DNA of 64,000 nucleotides from Maritalea mobilis. Lineage in GTDB: Bacteria; Pseudomonadota; Alphaproteobacteria; Rhodobacterales; Rhodobacteraceae. The stretch's first letter is position 1. Every line of letters begins with the position of its first letter. The notes below the pieces were generated by a model. It did not search any database. It had not been told where the DNA came from and saw nothing but the letters and a program-made list of their open reading frames with translations. The position numbers were made by a program, and so were the translations under genes. This document shows, piece by piece, positions 18,595-27,039 of the stretch. The stretch spans positions 62,001-126,000 of the forward strand of contig NZ_JAHVKE010000005.1 of assembly GCF_019800885.1 (NCBI RefSeq), given 5' to 3'.

Positions 18595-18900
18595 ATGTCC
18601 AGCGACGAAGAAAAAAAGAAAACCCTCACCGACGACCAGATCACCACCGATCACAAGCCTCAGGCGACCGGTCGCCGTGGCTTTCTCGGCCTGATGGCTG
18701 CGGGTGGGGCCGCCGGTGTGACCGCATCGCTGGCGCCGACGCCCGCCGAGGCGCAAGGCACCGATGCCGACAACGGCAACTGGACCGACCGCGCCGGCTG
18801 CGGCCGCGGCTACGGCGGCGCCTATAGTGGCTATACCGATGCCGACAACGGCAACATCACCGATCGCGCTGGTTACGGTCGCGGCGCGCCCTACTGCTGA
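18595..18900 (+). CDS. Small Tat-exported protein with two TDADNGN repeats, function unknown
   Basis: A 101-residue protein I do not recognise. Residues 1-20 are very charged; R27-R28 followed by GFLGLMAAGGAAG and the AEA-Q cleavage region (53-54) form a twin-arginine signal. The mature chain is only about 48 residues and is largely two copies of a 17-residue unit, T56-G72 and T81-G97, identical at 15 positions (TDADNGN-x-TDRAG-x-GRG), joined by a Gly/Tyr linker. Single cysteines sit at 69 and at the C-terminus (101). Asp/Asn-rich units suggest metal (calcium-like) binding or modification of Asp/Asn. Tat export implies folding or cofactor loading before secretion. The start is set by AGGAG at 18580-18584. 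A strong terminator follows, so it is a single-gene unit, divergent from the JmjC oxygenase gene. Confidence 0.75.
   Translation: MSSDEEKKKTLTDDQITTDHKPQATGRRGFLGLMAAGGAAGVTASLAPTPAEAQGTDADNGNWTDRAGCGRGYGGAYSGYTDADNGNITDRAGYGRGAPYC
18760..18885 (+). repeat. Internal protein repeat region (two 51-base units)
   Basis: Units at 18760-18810 and 18835-18885 encode the two 17-residue repeats. Both begin ACCGATGCCGACAACGGCAA, so they are also close at DNA level. The 75-base period suggests a recent in-frame duplication or strong selection on the motif. Confidence 0.85.
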
Positions 18901-18924
18901 TCTTTTTCGATAGCTGAGAATACG

Positions 18925-18950
18925 AAACGCGGCGCCGGGCGCCGCGTTTT
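18925..18950 (+). terminator. Rho-independent terminator of the Tat-exported repeat protein gene
   Basis: AAACGCGGCGC (18925-18935) pairs perfectly with GCGCCGCGTTT (18939-18949) around CGG, ending in TTTT. The A/T ends are symmetrical, so it can also act for the minus-strand gene ending at 18975. Confidence 0.85.
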
Positions 18951-18974
18951 CATGTCTGGCGAGATGCACCGGCC

Positions 18975-19676
18975 TCACATCATGCGTATGACGTCCTTGT
19001 CGATCGCCAGGACGTAGCCCTTTCTGGCGATGTTCTTGACCAGAAGCTCGCTGACGATCTGGTTGCCGAGCGTGTCACGCAGCCGCTTGATCCGCGTCGC
19101 CCCCGCCGCCTCGTCGACGTCCGACTCCCGCTTGCCGGACACCATCGCCTCGATCTGGGCGCCGGTCAGCACATCGTCATCCAGCCGCGCCTCGGCCAAC
19201 ACGCTCAACGTCTCCATCGCGGCCTGGGTCAGCTTGAATTCCAGGTTGTTGATCAGCACCACGCCTTCTTCCCGGCTTAGAATCAGGGAGGAGACCTGTA
19301 TCCCCTGCCGCTCGATCTCGCCCATGCGGCGGTTGAGCGTGATGATCGTGATCAGGAACACAAGGCACGCAACCAGCAGGGCGGTGGCGAAGACGATCAG
19401 CACGAAGATTACCGCCCGGTAGCTGCCCAGAACCTTGGAAAAGGTCGTCCCGGTCAGCGCAAGTATTTCCAGCACGCGCGTGGCATCGGGGTCGCGCACG
19501 TCGCTTGCCACGAAAATTTCCTGCACGGCGGTGTTGAACGCGTCCGCATCGGGCAGGTTCACGAAGAGGAGCACGGCCGAGGTCACGAGAATCGCGATCA
19601 CGGCCAGAATGCCCAGTTGCACCACGCGGGTGGTGGCGATCCGCGTCTCAGTAACGGAGGAAGAATTCTCCGGCAT
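18975..19676 (-). CDS. Membrane-anchored winged-helix protein
   Basis: A 233-residue protein with two membrane segments at the N-terminus (about 18-40 and 87-114), a roughly 45-residue periplasmic loop between them, and an OmpR-type winged helix at the C-terminus (about 140-226; LTQAAMETLSVLAEA at its start and the wing LVKNIARKGYVLAID at its end). There is no receiver domain. This reverses the order in ToxR/CadC, where the DNA-binding part precedes a single membrane segment. It is probably a one-component regulator sensing an envelope signal. Its start overlaps the end of the upstream gene for a small secreted protein by 29 bases, so the two are co-translated and may act together. Target genes unknown. 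Confidence 0.7.
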   Translation of the reverse strand: MPENSSSVTETRIATTRVVQLGILAVIAILVTSAVLLFVNLPDADAFNTAVQEIFVASDVRDPDATRVLEILALTGTTFSKVLGSYRAVIFVLIVFATALLVACLVFLITIITLNRRMGEIERQGIQVSSLILSREEGVVLINNLEFKLTQAAMETLSVLAEARLDDDVLTGAQIEAMVSGKRESDVDEAAGATRIKRLRDTLGNQIVSELLVKNIARKGYVLAIDKDVIRMM

Positions 19677-19941
19677 CGGCCCTCCTCGAGGCGAGCCCCG
19701 AGTCGTCGAAGACCGAGATCACCTGCATCAATGTCCAACCTCCCGATGCGATGCGGCTGGAAATCACGGGCGCGGCGGCGGCGACCGAACAGGCGCTATC
19801 GGGCAATTCGATCACACCGTAATGCAGTCTGAGCGGGTTATCCATATTCGCGCGATAGTCGGCGAAACAGCCCGCATGCAGCGGGGCTGCGAGGACCGCG
19901 AGCATCGCGGCCACGAGGGGGAGTTTCACAAGTCGTTTCAT
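19648..19941 (-). CDS. Small secreted protein upstream of the membrane winged-helix gene
   Basis: A 97-residue protein of unknown function. Residues 1-23 form a clear Sec signal (MKRLVKLPLVAAMLAVLAAP, cleavage after LHA). The mature part begins GCFADYRA and has two cysteines, C25 and C51, which could form a disulfide; it ends in GEFFLRY. Similar short proteins ending in a YFLRF-like tail seem familiar from Rhodobacteraceae but without a named family. I start at ATG 19941 because the signal peptide begins there; the frame extends 42 codons further with no signal. The last 29 bases overlap the start of the membrane regulator gene, implying one transcript and perhaps one sensory unit. Confidence 0.65.
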   Translation of the reverse strand: MKRLVKLPLVAAMLAVLAAPLHAGCFADYRANMDNPLRLHYGVIELPDSACSVAAAAPVISSRIASGGWTLMQVISVFDDSGLASRRADAGEFFLRY

Positions 19942-20215
19942 GTCTTTGTCTCTGGCTCGATATGGTTCTTTGCGTTCAAGTGCATCCGGACTCGCGTCTG
20001 CGCAGGTCCTTGCATCGGCAGCTCGGCCTGACAGATGCGCCCTGTGTCCCGTGTCATGCAATGACATCGCGGTTTTCGCGCGGCGTTATCCGATAACCAA
20101 CCCGCGATATTGCTTGGCGATCACCAATGAAGGGACGCTTGCGTCATGGCCCCGAGCCGTGCCGCACCTGTCGCACGCATCCGGGGCGCTCAACGACCGT
20201 CAGGAGACCCAAGTG

Positions 20216-20698
20216 ATGACCCCATCAATTTCCCGAATCCTGCCTGCGGCCGGTCTGTCATTGGCCTTGTTCTTCGGAGCGCTTGGTGCGTCGAGTTCAC
20301 CTGCACGCGCAGATGCCGATGATGCTGCTGCCCTCATCGGCGGGTTGATCGCGCTCTACGCGCTTGGCCAGGCCCTCGATAATGACCACCGAGGTCAGGC
20401 GATCCCGGTGGACCGCATCTACAACTGGCCGCCGGGCGCGCCGCCGCGCAATGTCCAGCCCCCGCGCCGCCACGTTCTTGTGGCGCCCACCCGCTGTTTC
20501 ATCCAGGGCCACGACCGCAACGGCGTGTACCGTGGCTATGTCCGTCGCTGCATGTTGAACAATGTGCGGCATCCCAACCTTCTGCCTGCTCATTGCCTGC
20601 GCGAGGTGCGGACGGACCGCGGCCGTCGCATGATCTATGGTGGCCGGTGCCTTGCCCAGAACGGCTGGGTCCGCGAGGCTGATCTGCGCCGCCACTGA
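20216..20698 (+). CDS. Secreted protein of unknown function
   Basis: A 160-residue protein. The first 32 or so residues form a Sec signal peptide (core LPAAGLSLALFFGALGA, cleavage near SPARA-DA). Next is a short hydrophobic/alanine-rich stretch (ALIGGLIALYALGQAL), then a Pro/Arg-rich linker (PPGAPPRNVQPPRR), then a basic domain with four cysteines (in APTRCFIQG, VRRCMLNN, PAHCLREV and GGRCLAQN), probably two disulfides. Not recognised beyond this. ATG 20216 follows AGGAGA (20201-20206); the upstream frame lacks a signal. It is a single gene between the small secreted protein gene (divergent) and rnhB. Confidence 0.7.
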   Translation: MTPSISRILPAAGLSLALFFGALGASSSPARADADDAAALIGGLIALYALGQALDNDHRGQAIPVDRIYNWPPGAPPRNVQPPRRHVLVAPTRCFIQGHDRNGVYRGYVRRCMLNNVRHPNLLPAHCLREVRTDRGRRMIYGGRCLAQNGWVREADLRRH

Positions 20699-20793
20699 GT
20701 ATAGGGATCATCGAGCAGTCCGATCCTGGGCGGTGCGCTGAAAACGTGCCGCGCTTCCTTGTGCCGCGCGGGCCTGCATGGGATGACATCGCC

Positions 20794-21399
20794 ATGAGTG
20801 AATTGCCTGATTTCAGCCGGGAGGCCGCCTTGGGTGGCCGCGTCGCCGGCGTGGACGAGGTCGGTCGCGGCCCGCTTGCCGGCCCGGTGACCGCTGCCGC
20901 CGTGGTTCTGGACCCCACCCACCTGCCGCCGGGCCTGAACGATTCCAAGAAACTGACCGCTGCGCGCCGTGCCGCTCTGGTCGAGGCGATTGAAACCCAT
21001 GCCGAGGTCAGCCTCGGATGGGCCTCGGTCGAGGAAATCGACGCTATCAACATTCGGAATGCCGCCCTGCTCGCCATGCGCCGCGCGGTCGAGGGCCTGC
21101 CCAGCCCACCGACCCACGCGCTGATCGACGGAAATGCCATTCCCGATGGTTTGCCTTGCGCGGCCACCGCCGTGATCAAGGGCGATGCCCTGTCCCTGTC
21201 GATTTCCGCTTCCTCGATCATCGCCAAGATGGCCCGCGACGCGGTCATGACGCGCTTGGCCGAGGAATTTCCCGGCTACGGCTGGGAGAAGAACGCAGGT
21301 TATCCGACAAAACTGCATCTTCAGGGACTCCAAGATCTTGGGGTCACCCCGCATCATAGACGTTCCTTCCGACCGGTGCACAACATCTTGTGTGCCTAA
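20794..21399 (+). CDS. rnhB: Ribonuclease HII
   Basis: Cleaves RNA in RNA-DNA hybrids and single ribonucleotides in DNA. The metal-binding motif DEVGRGPLAGPV, NDSKKL and the later SASSIIAKMARD are all present. With ATG 20794 (MSELPDFS) the protein is 201 residues, the usual size. The frame also offers a GTG at 20746 (16 codons earlier), which cannot be excluded because neither start has a strong ribosome-binding site. The ccrM gene follows after a 112-base gap with its own control region. Confidence 0.92.
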   Translation: MSELPDFSREAALGGRVAGVDEVGRGPLAGPVTAAAVVLDPTHLPPGLNDSKKLTAARRAALVEAIETHAEVSLGWASVEEIDAINIRNAALLAMRRAVEGLPSPPTHALIDGNAIPDGLPCAATAVIKGDALSLSISASSIIAKMARDAVMTRLAEEFPGYGWEKNAGYPTKLHLQGLQDLGVTPHHRRSFRPVHNILCA

Positions 21400-21416
21400 A
21401 TTTCGCTCAAGTCTCT

Positions 21417-22612
<1,196 letters not shown>

Positions 22613-22662
22613 TCAAGGGATAACACCGCCTGCCGGCTGATACCTCGCCGGCGGACACTTCG

Positions 22663-22694
22663 CCCCGCCACCCATTCGGTTGGCGGGGTCTTTT
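22663..22694 (+). terminator. Rho-independent terminator after ccrM
   Basis: CCCCGCCA (22663-22670) pairs with TGGCGGGG (22681-22688) over a 10-base loop, followed by TCTTTT. It isolates ccrM from the next gene, whose ribosome-binding site begins 45 bases on. Confidence 0.85.
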
Positions 22695-22745
22695 CGTTGC
22701 GATGTCACACAACGCGCTTATCTGAGTGGTGCAGGAGGTATCGTC

Positions 22746-23381
22746 ATGCGTATTACGGTGATCGGAGCGACCCGCGGCATCGGCCGCAAGGTGATGGAAG
22801 AAGCGCTGTCGCGCGGGCACCAGGTGCGCGCCGTTGCGCGCAGCGCCGACAAGATCGAGATCGAGGACGAAAACCTCGAAAAACTGGTCGGCGATGCCAC
22901 CAGCCCCGAGGATATGGCCCGCGCGGTCGAGGGCGCGGATGCCGTCATCCTTGCCATCGGGGTGCCGCATAGCATCAAGGCGCTGATGCCCACGACGCTG
23001 TTTTCCGATGCGACCCGCGCCATCCTTCCGGCGATGGAGGGGGCGGGCGTCAAGCGCCTGCTGACGGTGACGGGGTTCGGGGCCGGGGATAGCTACGCGA
23101 AACTCTCCTGGCCCGAAAAGGCGACCTTCAAGGCGATCCTGGGCCGCGCCTATGCCGACAAGGCCGTGCAGGAAGACCTGATCAAGGCGTCCACGCTCGA
23201 CTGGACCATCGCGCGCCCCGGCATACTGACCGACAACAAGGGCACTGGCCGCTACCAAGTGCTGGTCGAGCCCGAGACATGGCGGCAGGGTGTGATCGCC
23301 CGTGCCGACGTGGCCCATTACCTTGTCGGCGCGGCCGAGAACGGGACCGAGATCCACAAGACCCCGGCCATCCAGCGTTAG
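22746..23381 (+). CDS. NAD(P)-binding oxidoreductase/epimerase-like protein
   Basis: A 211-residue atypical short-chain dehydrogenase of the NmrA/SDR-a5 kind. The dinucleotide motif is VIGATRGIGRKV near residue 5; AILAIG and LLTVTGFGAG follow, and LDWTIARPG is characteristic of the group. Members are reductases or redox sensors; no specific substrate can be given. AGGAGG (22733-22738) fixes ATG 22746. Its stop overlaps the stop of the convergent flavin hydroxylase gene by 4 bases (TAG/TAA), so the two transcripts collide. It may be unrelated to aromatic catabolism. Confidence 0.75.
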   Translation: MRITVIGATRGIGRKVMEEALSRGHQVRAVARSADKIEIEDENLEKLVGDATSPEDMARAVEGADAVILAIGVPHSIKALMPTTLFSDATRAILPAMEGAGVKRLLTVTGFGAGDSYAKLSWPEKATFKAILGRAYADKAVQEDLIKASTLDWTIARPGILTDNKGTGRYQVLVEPETWRQGVIARADVAHYLVGAAENGTEIHKTPAIQR

Positions 23382-25264
23382 GCCGTCGCGGGGCGCATGA
23401 ACCCGTCGAAAAAGCTCTGCAAGGCGGCGTGTTCGTCCAGCGGCAGGACATGGCCGACATATTGGTCGGGCCGCACGATCACCAGCGCGCCCTGCTGACG
23501 GTCGATGCCCCGCAGGTCGAAGATATCCGGCCCGTCCTTCAGGTCGGGGCAGAAAACCTTCTCGTAGTCGCACAGCCCGAACCGTCCTTTGGCCGGGCGC
23601 AGCAACTCGGGCATCGCGCCGAAGTCCAGATCGCGGAACCCGTGCTGAAACAGCGCGCGCAGGTCGAACACGGCATCCAAATCCGCGCCCTCGGGCGTGT
23701 AGCGCAGGAGCGGGGAGGCTGGGTCATCCGTCAGCCGTGCGCAAAGGGCGGCAATAGCCGATCCCTCGTCCCCCCGGTCGCCTTTGGGCGCAAAGGCGAA
23801 CAGCCGCCAGCGTCCATCGGCCTGCACCACATGGCCCAGGTGCATCGGCTTGCCATCGGCCAGCCGGATCACCGGCGCAGAGTGAAACCGCGTCCCGATC
23901 TCGAACCCCTCGGCCAGCCCCTGCCATGTATCCGCGCCGGTCAGGATGGACGGTGCGTATTTCACCGCGACCCCGGCCGTATACCGCCCCTGCTTGACGA
24001 AGGCGCGCTGGAAGTGGGGCGTGTCCCCGTCCTCCTCCCGCCGTTCGCTGATGATCCGCGCCCATTCCCGGTCGAAATCGATCAGGTCCTGCGCCACGCC
24101 CTGCCGTTCCTCGGAATAGCTGTGCAGCAGTTCCGGCTTGCACTGCCCGCGCAGCACAGCGGCCAGTTTCCAGCCGAGGTTGAACGTATCGCCCATCGAC
24201 ACGTTCATGCCTTGCCCCGCCTTGGGGCTGTGGGTGTGGCAGGCATCGCCCGCGATGAAGACGGTCGGCAGGCGGGCGGCGACCTCCTCCTCCGGGACAT
24301 CGTCGAACTTGTCGGTCAGGCGCTGGCCGATCTGGTAGACGGACCACCAGACCACGTCTTTCACCTCGAGGGTGTAGGGATGAAAGATGCGCTTGGCGCT
24401 TTCGATCAGTTTCTCGATGGTGATGTTGCGGTCCGCGACGCGTTCACCCGGCTTGAGCTTTTCCTGCTCGATATAAAGCCGCACGAGGTAGCCGCCCTCG
24501 CGCGGGATGATAAGCACCGTGCCTTCGCTGTCGGACTGGATCAGGCTTTTCATCCGGATATCGGGGAAATCGGTCACCACCAGCACGTCCATCACGCCCC
24601 AGGCCTGGTTGGCCGAGTCGCCCTGAAGCTGTCGTCCGATCGCTTGCCGCACGCCGCTGCGCGCCCCGTCACACCCGACGACGTAGCGGGCGCGGACGGT
24701 TTCGCGGTCGCCGGTTGCCTCGTCTTCCAGCGTGGCGGTCGCGGGGTAGTCTTCAGCCGTTGGGTCGACCGTCAGATCAACCAGGTGCAACCCGTAATCC
24801 GGCGCCATCCTTGTGGGCGCGTTGCGCATCAGTTCGAGATACATGTCATGCACGCGCCCCTGGTTCAGGATGACATGGGGCATTTCGGAAAGGCCGTCTT
24901 CGACATCCTGCACCCGCCCTGCACGGACAATCTGGCTCGGGTCGCTGGCATCGGGTTTCCAGAAGGTCGTCTCGTTCACCCAATAGGCTTCACGCTTGAC
25001 CCGATGGGCGAACCCGAACGCCTCGAACATCTCCATCGAGCGGCAGGAGACGCCGTCGGCCTGCCCCTTTTCCATCGGTCCCGATTTGCGCTCGACCAAA
25101 CGCGTGGTGATCTCGGGGTATTGCGCCAGTTGCGCGGCGAGGGTCAGGCCAGCGGGGCCGCTGCCGACGATCAGCACGTCAACTTCGTCTGATTTGACCG
25201 AGCGGCCGGCTTCCTCCGCGATCTCCGGGTTGCCGGGCCGAAATCCGTTCAGGTGAAATTGCAT
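23378..25264 (-). CDS. FAD-dependent aromatic hydroxylase (phenol / 3-hydroxybenzoate monooxygenase type)
   Basis: A 628-residue class A flavin monooxygenase with three parts: FAD domain (VGSGPAGL at about 33-40), substrate domain with the FAD-ribityl motif GDACHTHSPKAGQGMN, and a C-terminal thioredoxin-like domain found only in phenol 2-monooxygenase and 3-hydroxybenzoate 4-monooxygenase. The opening MQFHLNGFRPG looks like the latter (MobA). It would add a ring hydroxyl using NADPH and oxygen. ATG 25264 has GGGAGGA 6 bases upstream; a longer frame (19 codons) lacks a site. It is divergent from a MarR-type gene, with operator-like palindromes between them. No ring-cleavage genes are in the window. 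Confidence 0.82.
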   Translation of the reverse strand: MQFHLNGFRPGNPEIAEEAGRSVKSDEVDVLIVGSGPAGLTLAAQLAQYPEITTRLVERKSGPMEKGQADGVSCRSMEMFEAFGFAHRVKREAYWVNETTFWKPDASDPSQIVRAGRVQDVEDGLSEMPHVILNQGRVHDMYLELMRNAPTRMAPDYGLHLVDLTVDPTAEDYPATATLEDEATGDRETVRARYVVGCDGARSGVRQAIGRQLQGDSANQAWGVMDVLVVTDFPDIRMKSLIQSDSEGTVLIIPREGGYLVRLYIEQEKLKPGERVADRNITIEKLIESAKRIFHPYTLEVKDVVWWSVYQIGQRLTDKFDDVPEEEVAARLPTVFIAGDACHTHSPKAGQGMNVSMGDTFNLGWKLAAVLRGQCKPELLHSYSEERQGVAQDLIDFDREWARIISERREEDGDTPHFQRAFVKQGRYTAGVAVKYAPSILTGADTWQGLAEGFEIGTRFHSAPVIRLADGKPMHLGHVVQADGRWRLFAFAPKGDRGDEGSAIAALCARLTDDPASPLLRYTPEGADLDAVFDLRALFQHGFRDLDFGAMPELLRPAKGRFGLCDYEKVFCPDLKDGPDIFDLRGIDRQQGALVIVRPDQYVGHVLPLDEHAALQSFFDGFMRPATA

Positions 25265-25293
25265 GCTGTCCTCCCGTCCTGCGTCAAGGGATA

Positions 25294-25341
25294 AAGTATG
25301 TATACTTACTATCTGCGTCAATCAAAAAGATATGTATACTT
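25294..25341. promoter_or_regulatory. Twin MarR-type operators
   Basis: AAGTATGTATACTT (25294-25307) is a perfect inverted repeat of 6-base arms. AGATATGTATACTT (25328-25341) is a second copy sharing TATGTATACTTAC, 34 bases downstream. They lie in the 134-base gap between the flavin hydroxylase and MarR genes. Size and symmetry fit MarR dimers. A TTGACG on the minus strand (25320-25315) lies between them, so binding would block the hydroxylase promoter. Confidence 0.7.
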
Positions 25342-25398
25342 ACAATGGGCTTCGTGGCGCGCTAGACTGCGCATACCCTCACCTGCGGGAGCAAGCGC

Positions 25399-25836
25399 AT
25401 GAAGCTTTATGGAATGCCCGGCCACCTGATCCGGCGGCTGCACCAACGCTCCACCCATATTTTCCAGGAGCGCGCGAAAGAGGTGGGTGTCGACCTGACC
25501 TCGGTTCAGTTTGCGGCGATGGACGCCCTGCGCACACATCCCGGCATCGACCAGGCACGCGTTGCCGCCCTGATCGCCTATGACCGCGCGACCATCGGCG
25601 GCGTGATCGAGCGGCTGGAGCGCAAGGGCCTGGTCGAGCGCAGCGTCAGCGAACAGGACCGCCGTGCGCGCGTGGTGCAGTTGACCGAAACGGGCCGAGC
25701 GCTCCTTGAGGAATTCACCCCAACCGTAAGCGCCATGCAGGAAGAAATCCTCGCCCATCTCGACGAAAGCGAACGGGCTCAGTTCAACGCCCTGCTGCGA
25801 AAGGCCCTCGATCTGGATGCCGAGGCCCCGGACTAG
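25399..25836 (+). CDS. MarR-family transcriptional regulator
   Basis: A 145-residue MarR protein with the central winged helix (about residues 33-100): LTSVQFAAMDALRTHPG, then IDQARVAALIAYDRATIGGVIERLERKGL and the wing QDRRARVVQLTETG. Family members are repressors released by small phenolic ligands, which fits the divergent aromatic hydroxylase. ATG 25399 is preceded by GGGAG. It converges with the alkane hydroxylase gene, with only 4 bases between stops. Confidence 0.88.
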   Translation: MKLYGMPGHLIRRLHQRSTHIFQERAKEVGVDLTSVQFAAMDALRTHPGIDQARVAALIAYDRATIGGVIERLERKGLVERSVSEQDRRARVVQLTETGRALLEEFTPTVSAMQEEILAHLDESERAQFNALLRKALDLDAEAPD

Positions 25837-25840
25837 GCGT

Positions 25841-26989
25841 TCAGGCCGCCCCGCGCGGCGCCGGGTTCAGCCCCTTGTTGTAAGGGTGCCAATCCTCGAT
25901 ATCGGGATAGTATGTCCGCCGCCACGCCTTGACCCGCTTGTTCATGATCCGCTTCCAGAGCGGCGGAACCATGGCCGCCGCTGTCATCAGCGGATAACCA
26001 AAGGGCAGTTGTGGCGCCTCGTCCTCGGAATAGTTCTGCAACAGGGGAAAGCGGCGGTCAGGCTTGTAGTGGTGATCGGAATGCCGCTGCAAGTTGATGA
26101 ACAGCCAGTTCGACGCCTTGTGAGCGGCATTCCAGCTATGGCGCGGCAGGACATGCTCGTATTTGCCATCGCCGAGATAGCGCCGGGTCAGGCCGTAATG
26201 CTCGACATAGTTGGTCAATTCCAACTGCCAGACGGCGATGAAAGCCTGGAACAGGAACAGGCCCAGCCCGCCCCATCCGCCAAGCGCGTAGGCAAGCGCC
26301 AGGCAGGCCGCTTGCAAGGCCCAGAATTTCCAGAAGGGATTGCTCGGATGATACCAGGGACGCCCCTTGCGTTTCAGCATCGCCGCCTCGGACCGGAAGG
26401 CCGAGCCGTAACCCTCGATCAGAACGCGCGGAAAGAAGCGGTGGAACCCCTCGTTATAGCGCGCGGTCACCGCGTCGCGCGGCGTGCCGACATAGCGGTG
26501 ATGCACCAGCAGGTGTTCCGAGCGGAAATGCGAATACAGCACCGTCGCCAGCAGCAGGTCCGCCAGCCAGCGTTCCGACTTGGTCTTCTGGTGCATCAAC
26601 TCGTGGCTATAGACGATCCCGATCGTGCCCGAGATGACGCCGACGCCGAAGAACAGCCCGAGTTTCTCGCCGGTGCTTAGATGGTCGGTGTGCTGCGCGT
26701 ACCAGATCAAGCCGTAGATCACCGCGAATTGCAGCGGGAACCAGATCATCGTGATCAGGCGATACCAGAAGAGCTGATCCTCGGTCGTTTCGAGGTCCGC
26801 GTTTTCCAGGTTCAGCCCGGTGATCGCGTCGAGAAGCGTGAACAGCCACCACGTGCTGAGCGGCATCAGGATCAGCCACCAACCGCCCTGTGTCGCCAGG
26901 AAGATGATGAGGGGGATCAACAGGATCGACGCCCAGAAGGGCATGGCATTGCGAAAGGATTGCACTTGTTCAGCAGGGATCATGGCCAT
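25841..26989 (-). CDS. alkB: Alkane 1-monooxygenase
   Basis: Integral-membrane non-haem di-iron hydroxylase of 382 residues that adds oxygen to the end carbon of n-alkanes, with electrons from rubredoxin. The histidine clusters are present: SHELMHQK, HLLVHHRYVG and LQRHSDHHYK, plus NYVEHYG. About six membrane helices lie in the first half and around 260-300. The ATG at 26989 (MAMIPAEQV) gives standard length; the frame runs far upstream inside mutY but without support. No rubredoxin or rubredoxin reductase gene is adjacent. It is the last gene before the convergent MarR gene and follows mutY after about 50 bases, so co-transcription with mutY is possible but of no obvious sense. Confidence 0.93.
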   Translation of the reverse strand: MAMIPAEQVQSFRNAMPFWASILLIPLIIFLATQGGWWLILMPLSTWWLFTLLDAITGLNLENADLETTEDQLFWYRLITMIWFPLQFAVIYGLIWYAQHTDHLSTGEKLGLFFGVGVISGTIGIVYSHELMHQKTKSERWLADLLLATVLYSHFRSEHLLVHHRYVGTPRDAVTARYNEGFHRFFPRVLIEGYGSAFRSEAAMLKRKGRPWYHPSNPFWKFWALQAACLALAYALGGWGGLGLFLFQAFIAVWQLELTNYVEHYGLTRRYLGDGKYEHVLPRHSWNAAHKASNWLFINLQRHSDHHYKPDRRFPLLQNYSEDEAPQLPFGYPLMTAAAMVPPLWKRIMNKRVKAWRRTYYPDIEDWHPYNKGLNPAPRGAA

Positions 26990-27039
26990 GGCTTCGTTCA
27001 CCCAAGTCTGCCAAAGGCTCTGCCCATTCCGATGTCGCG

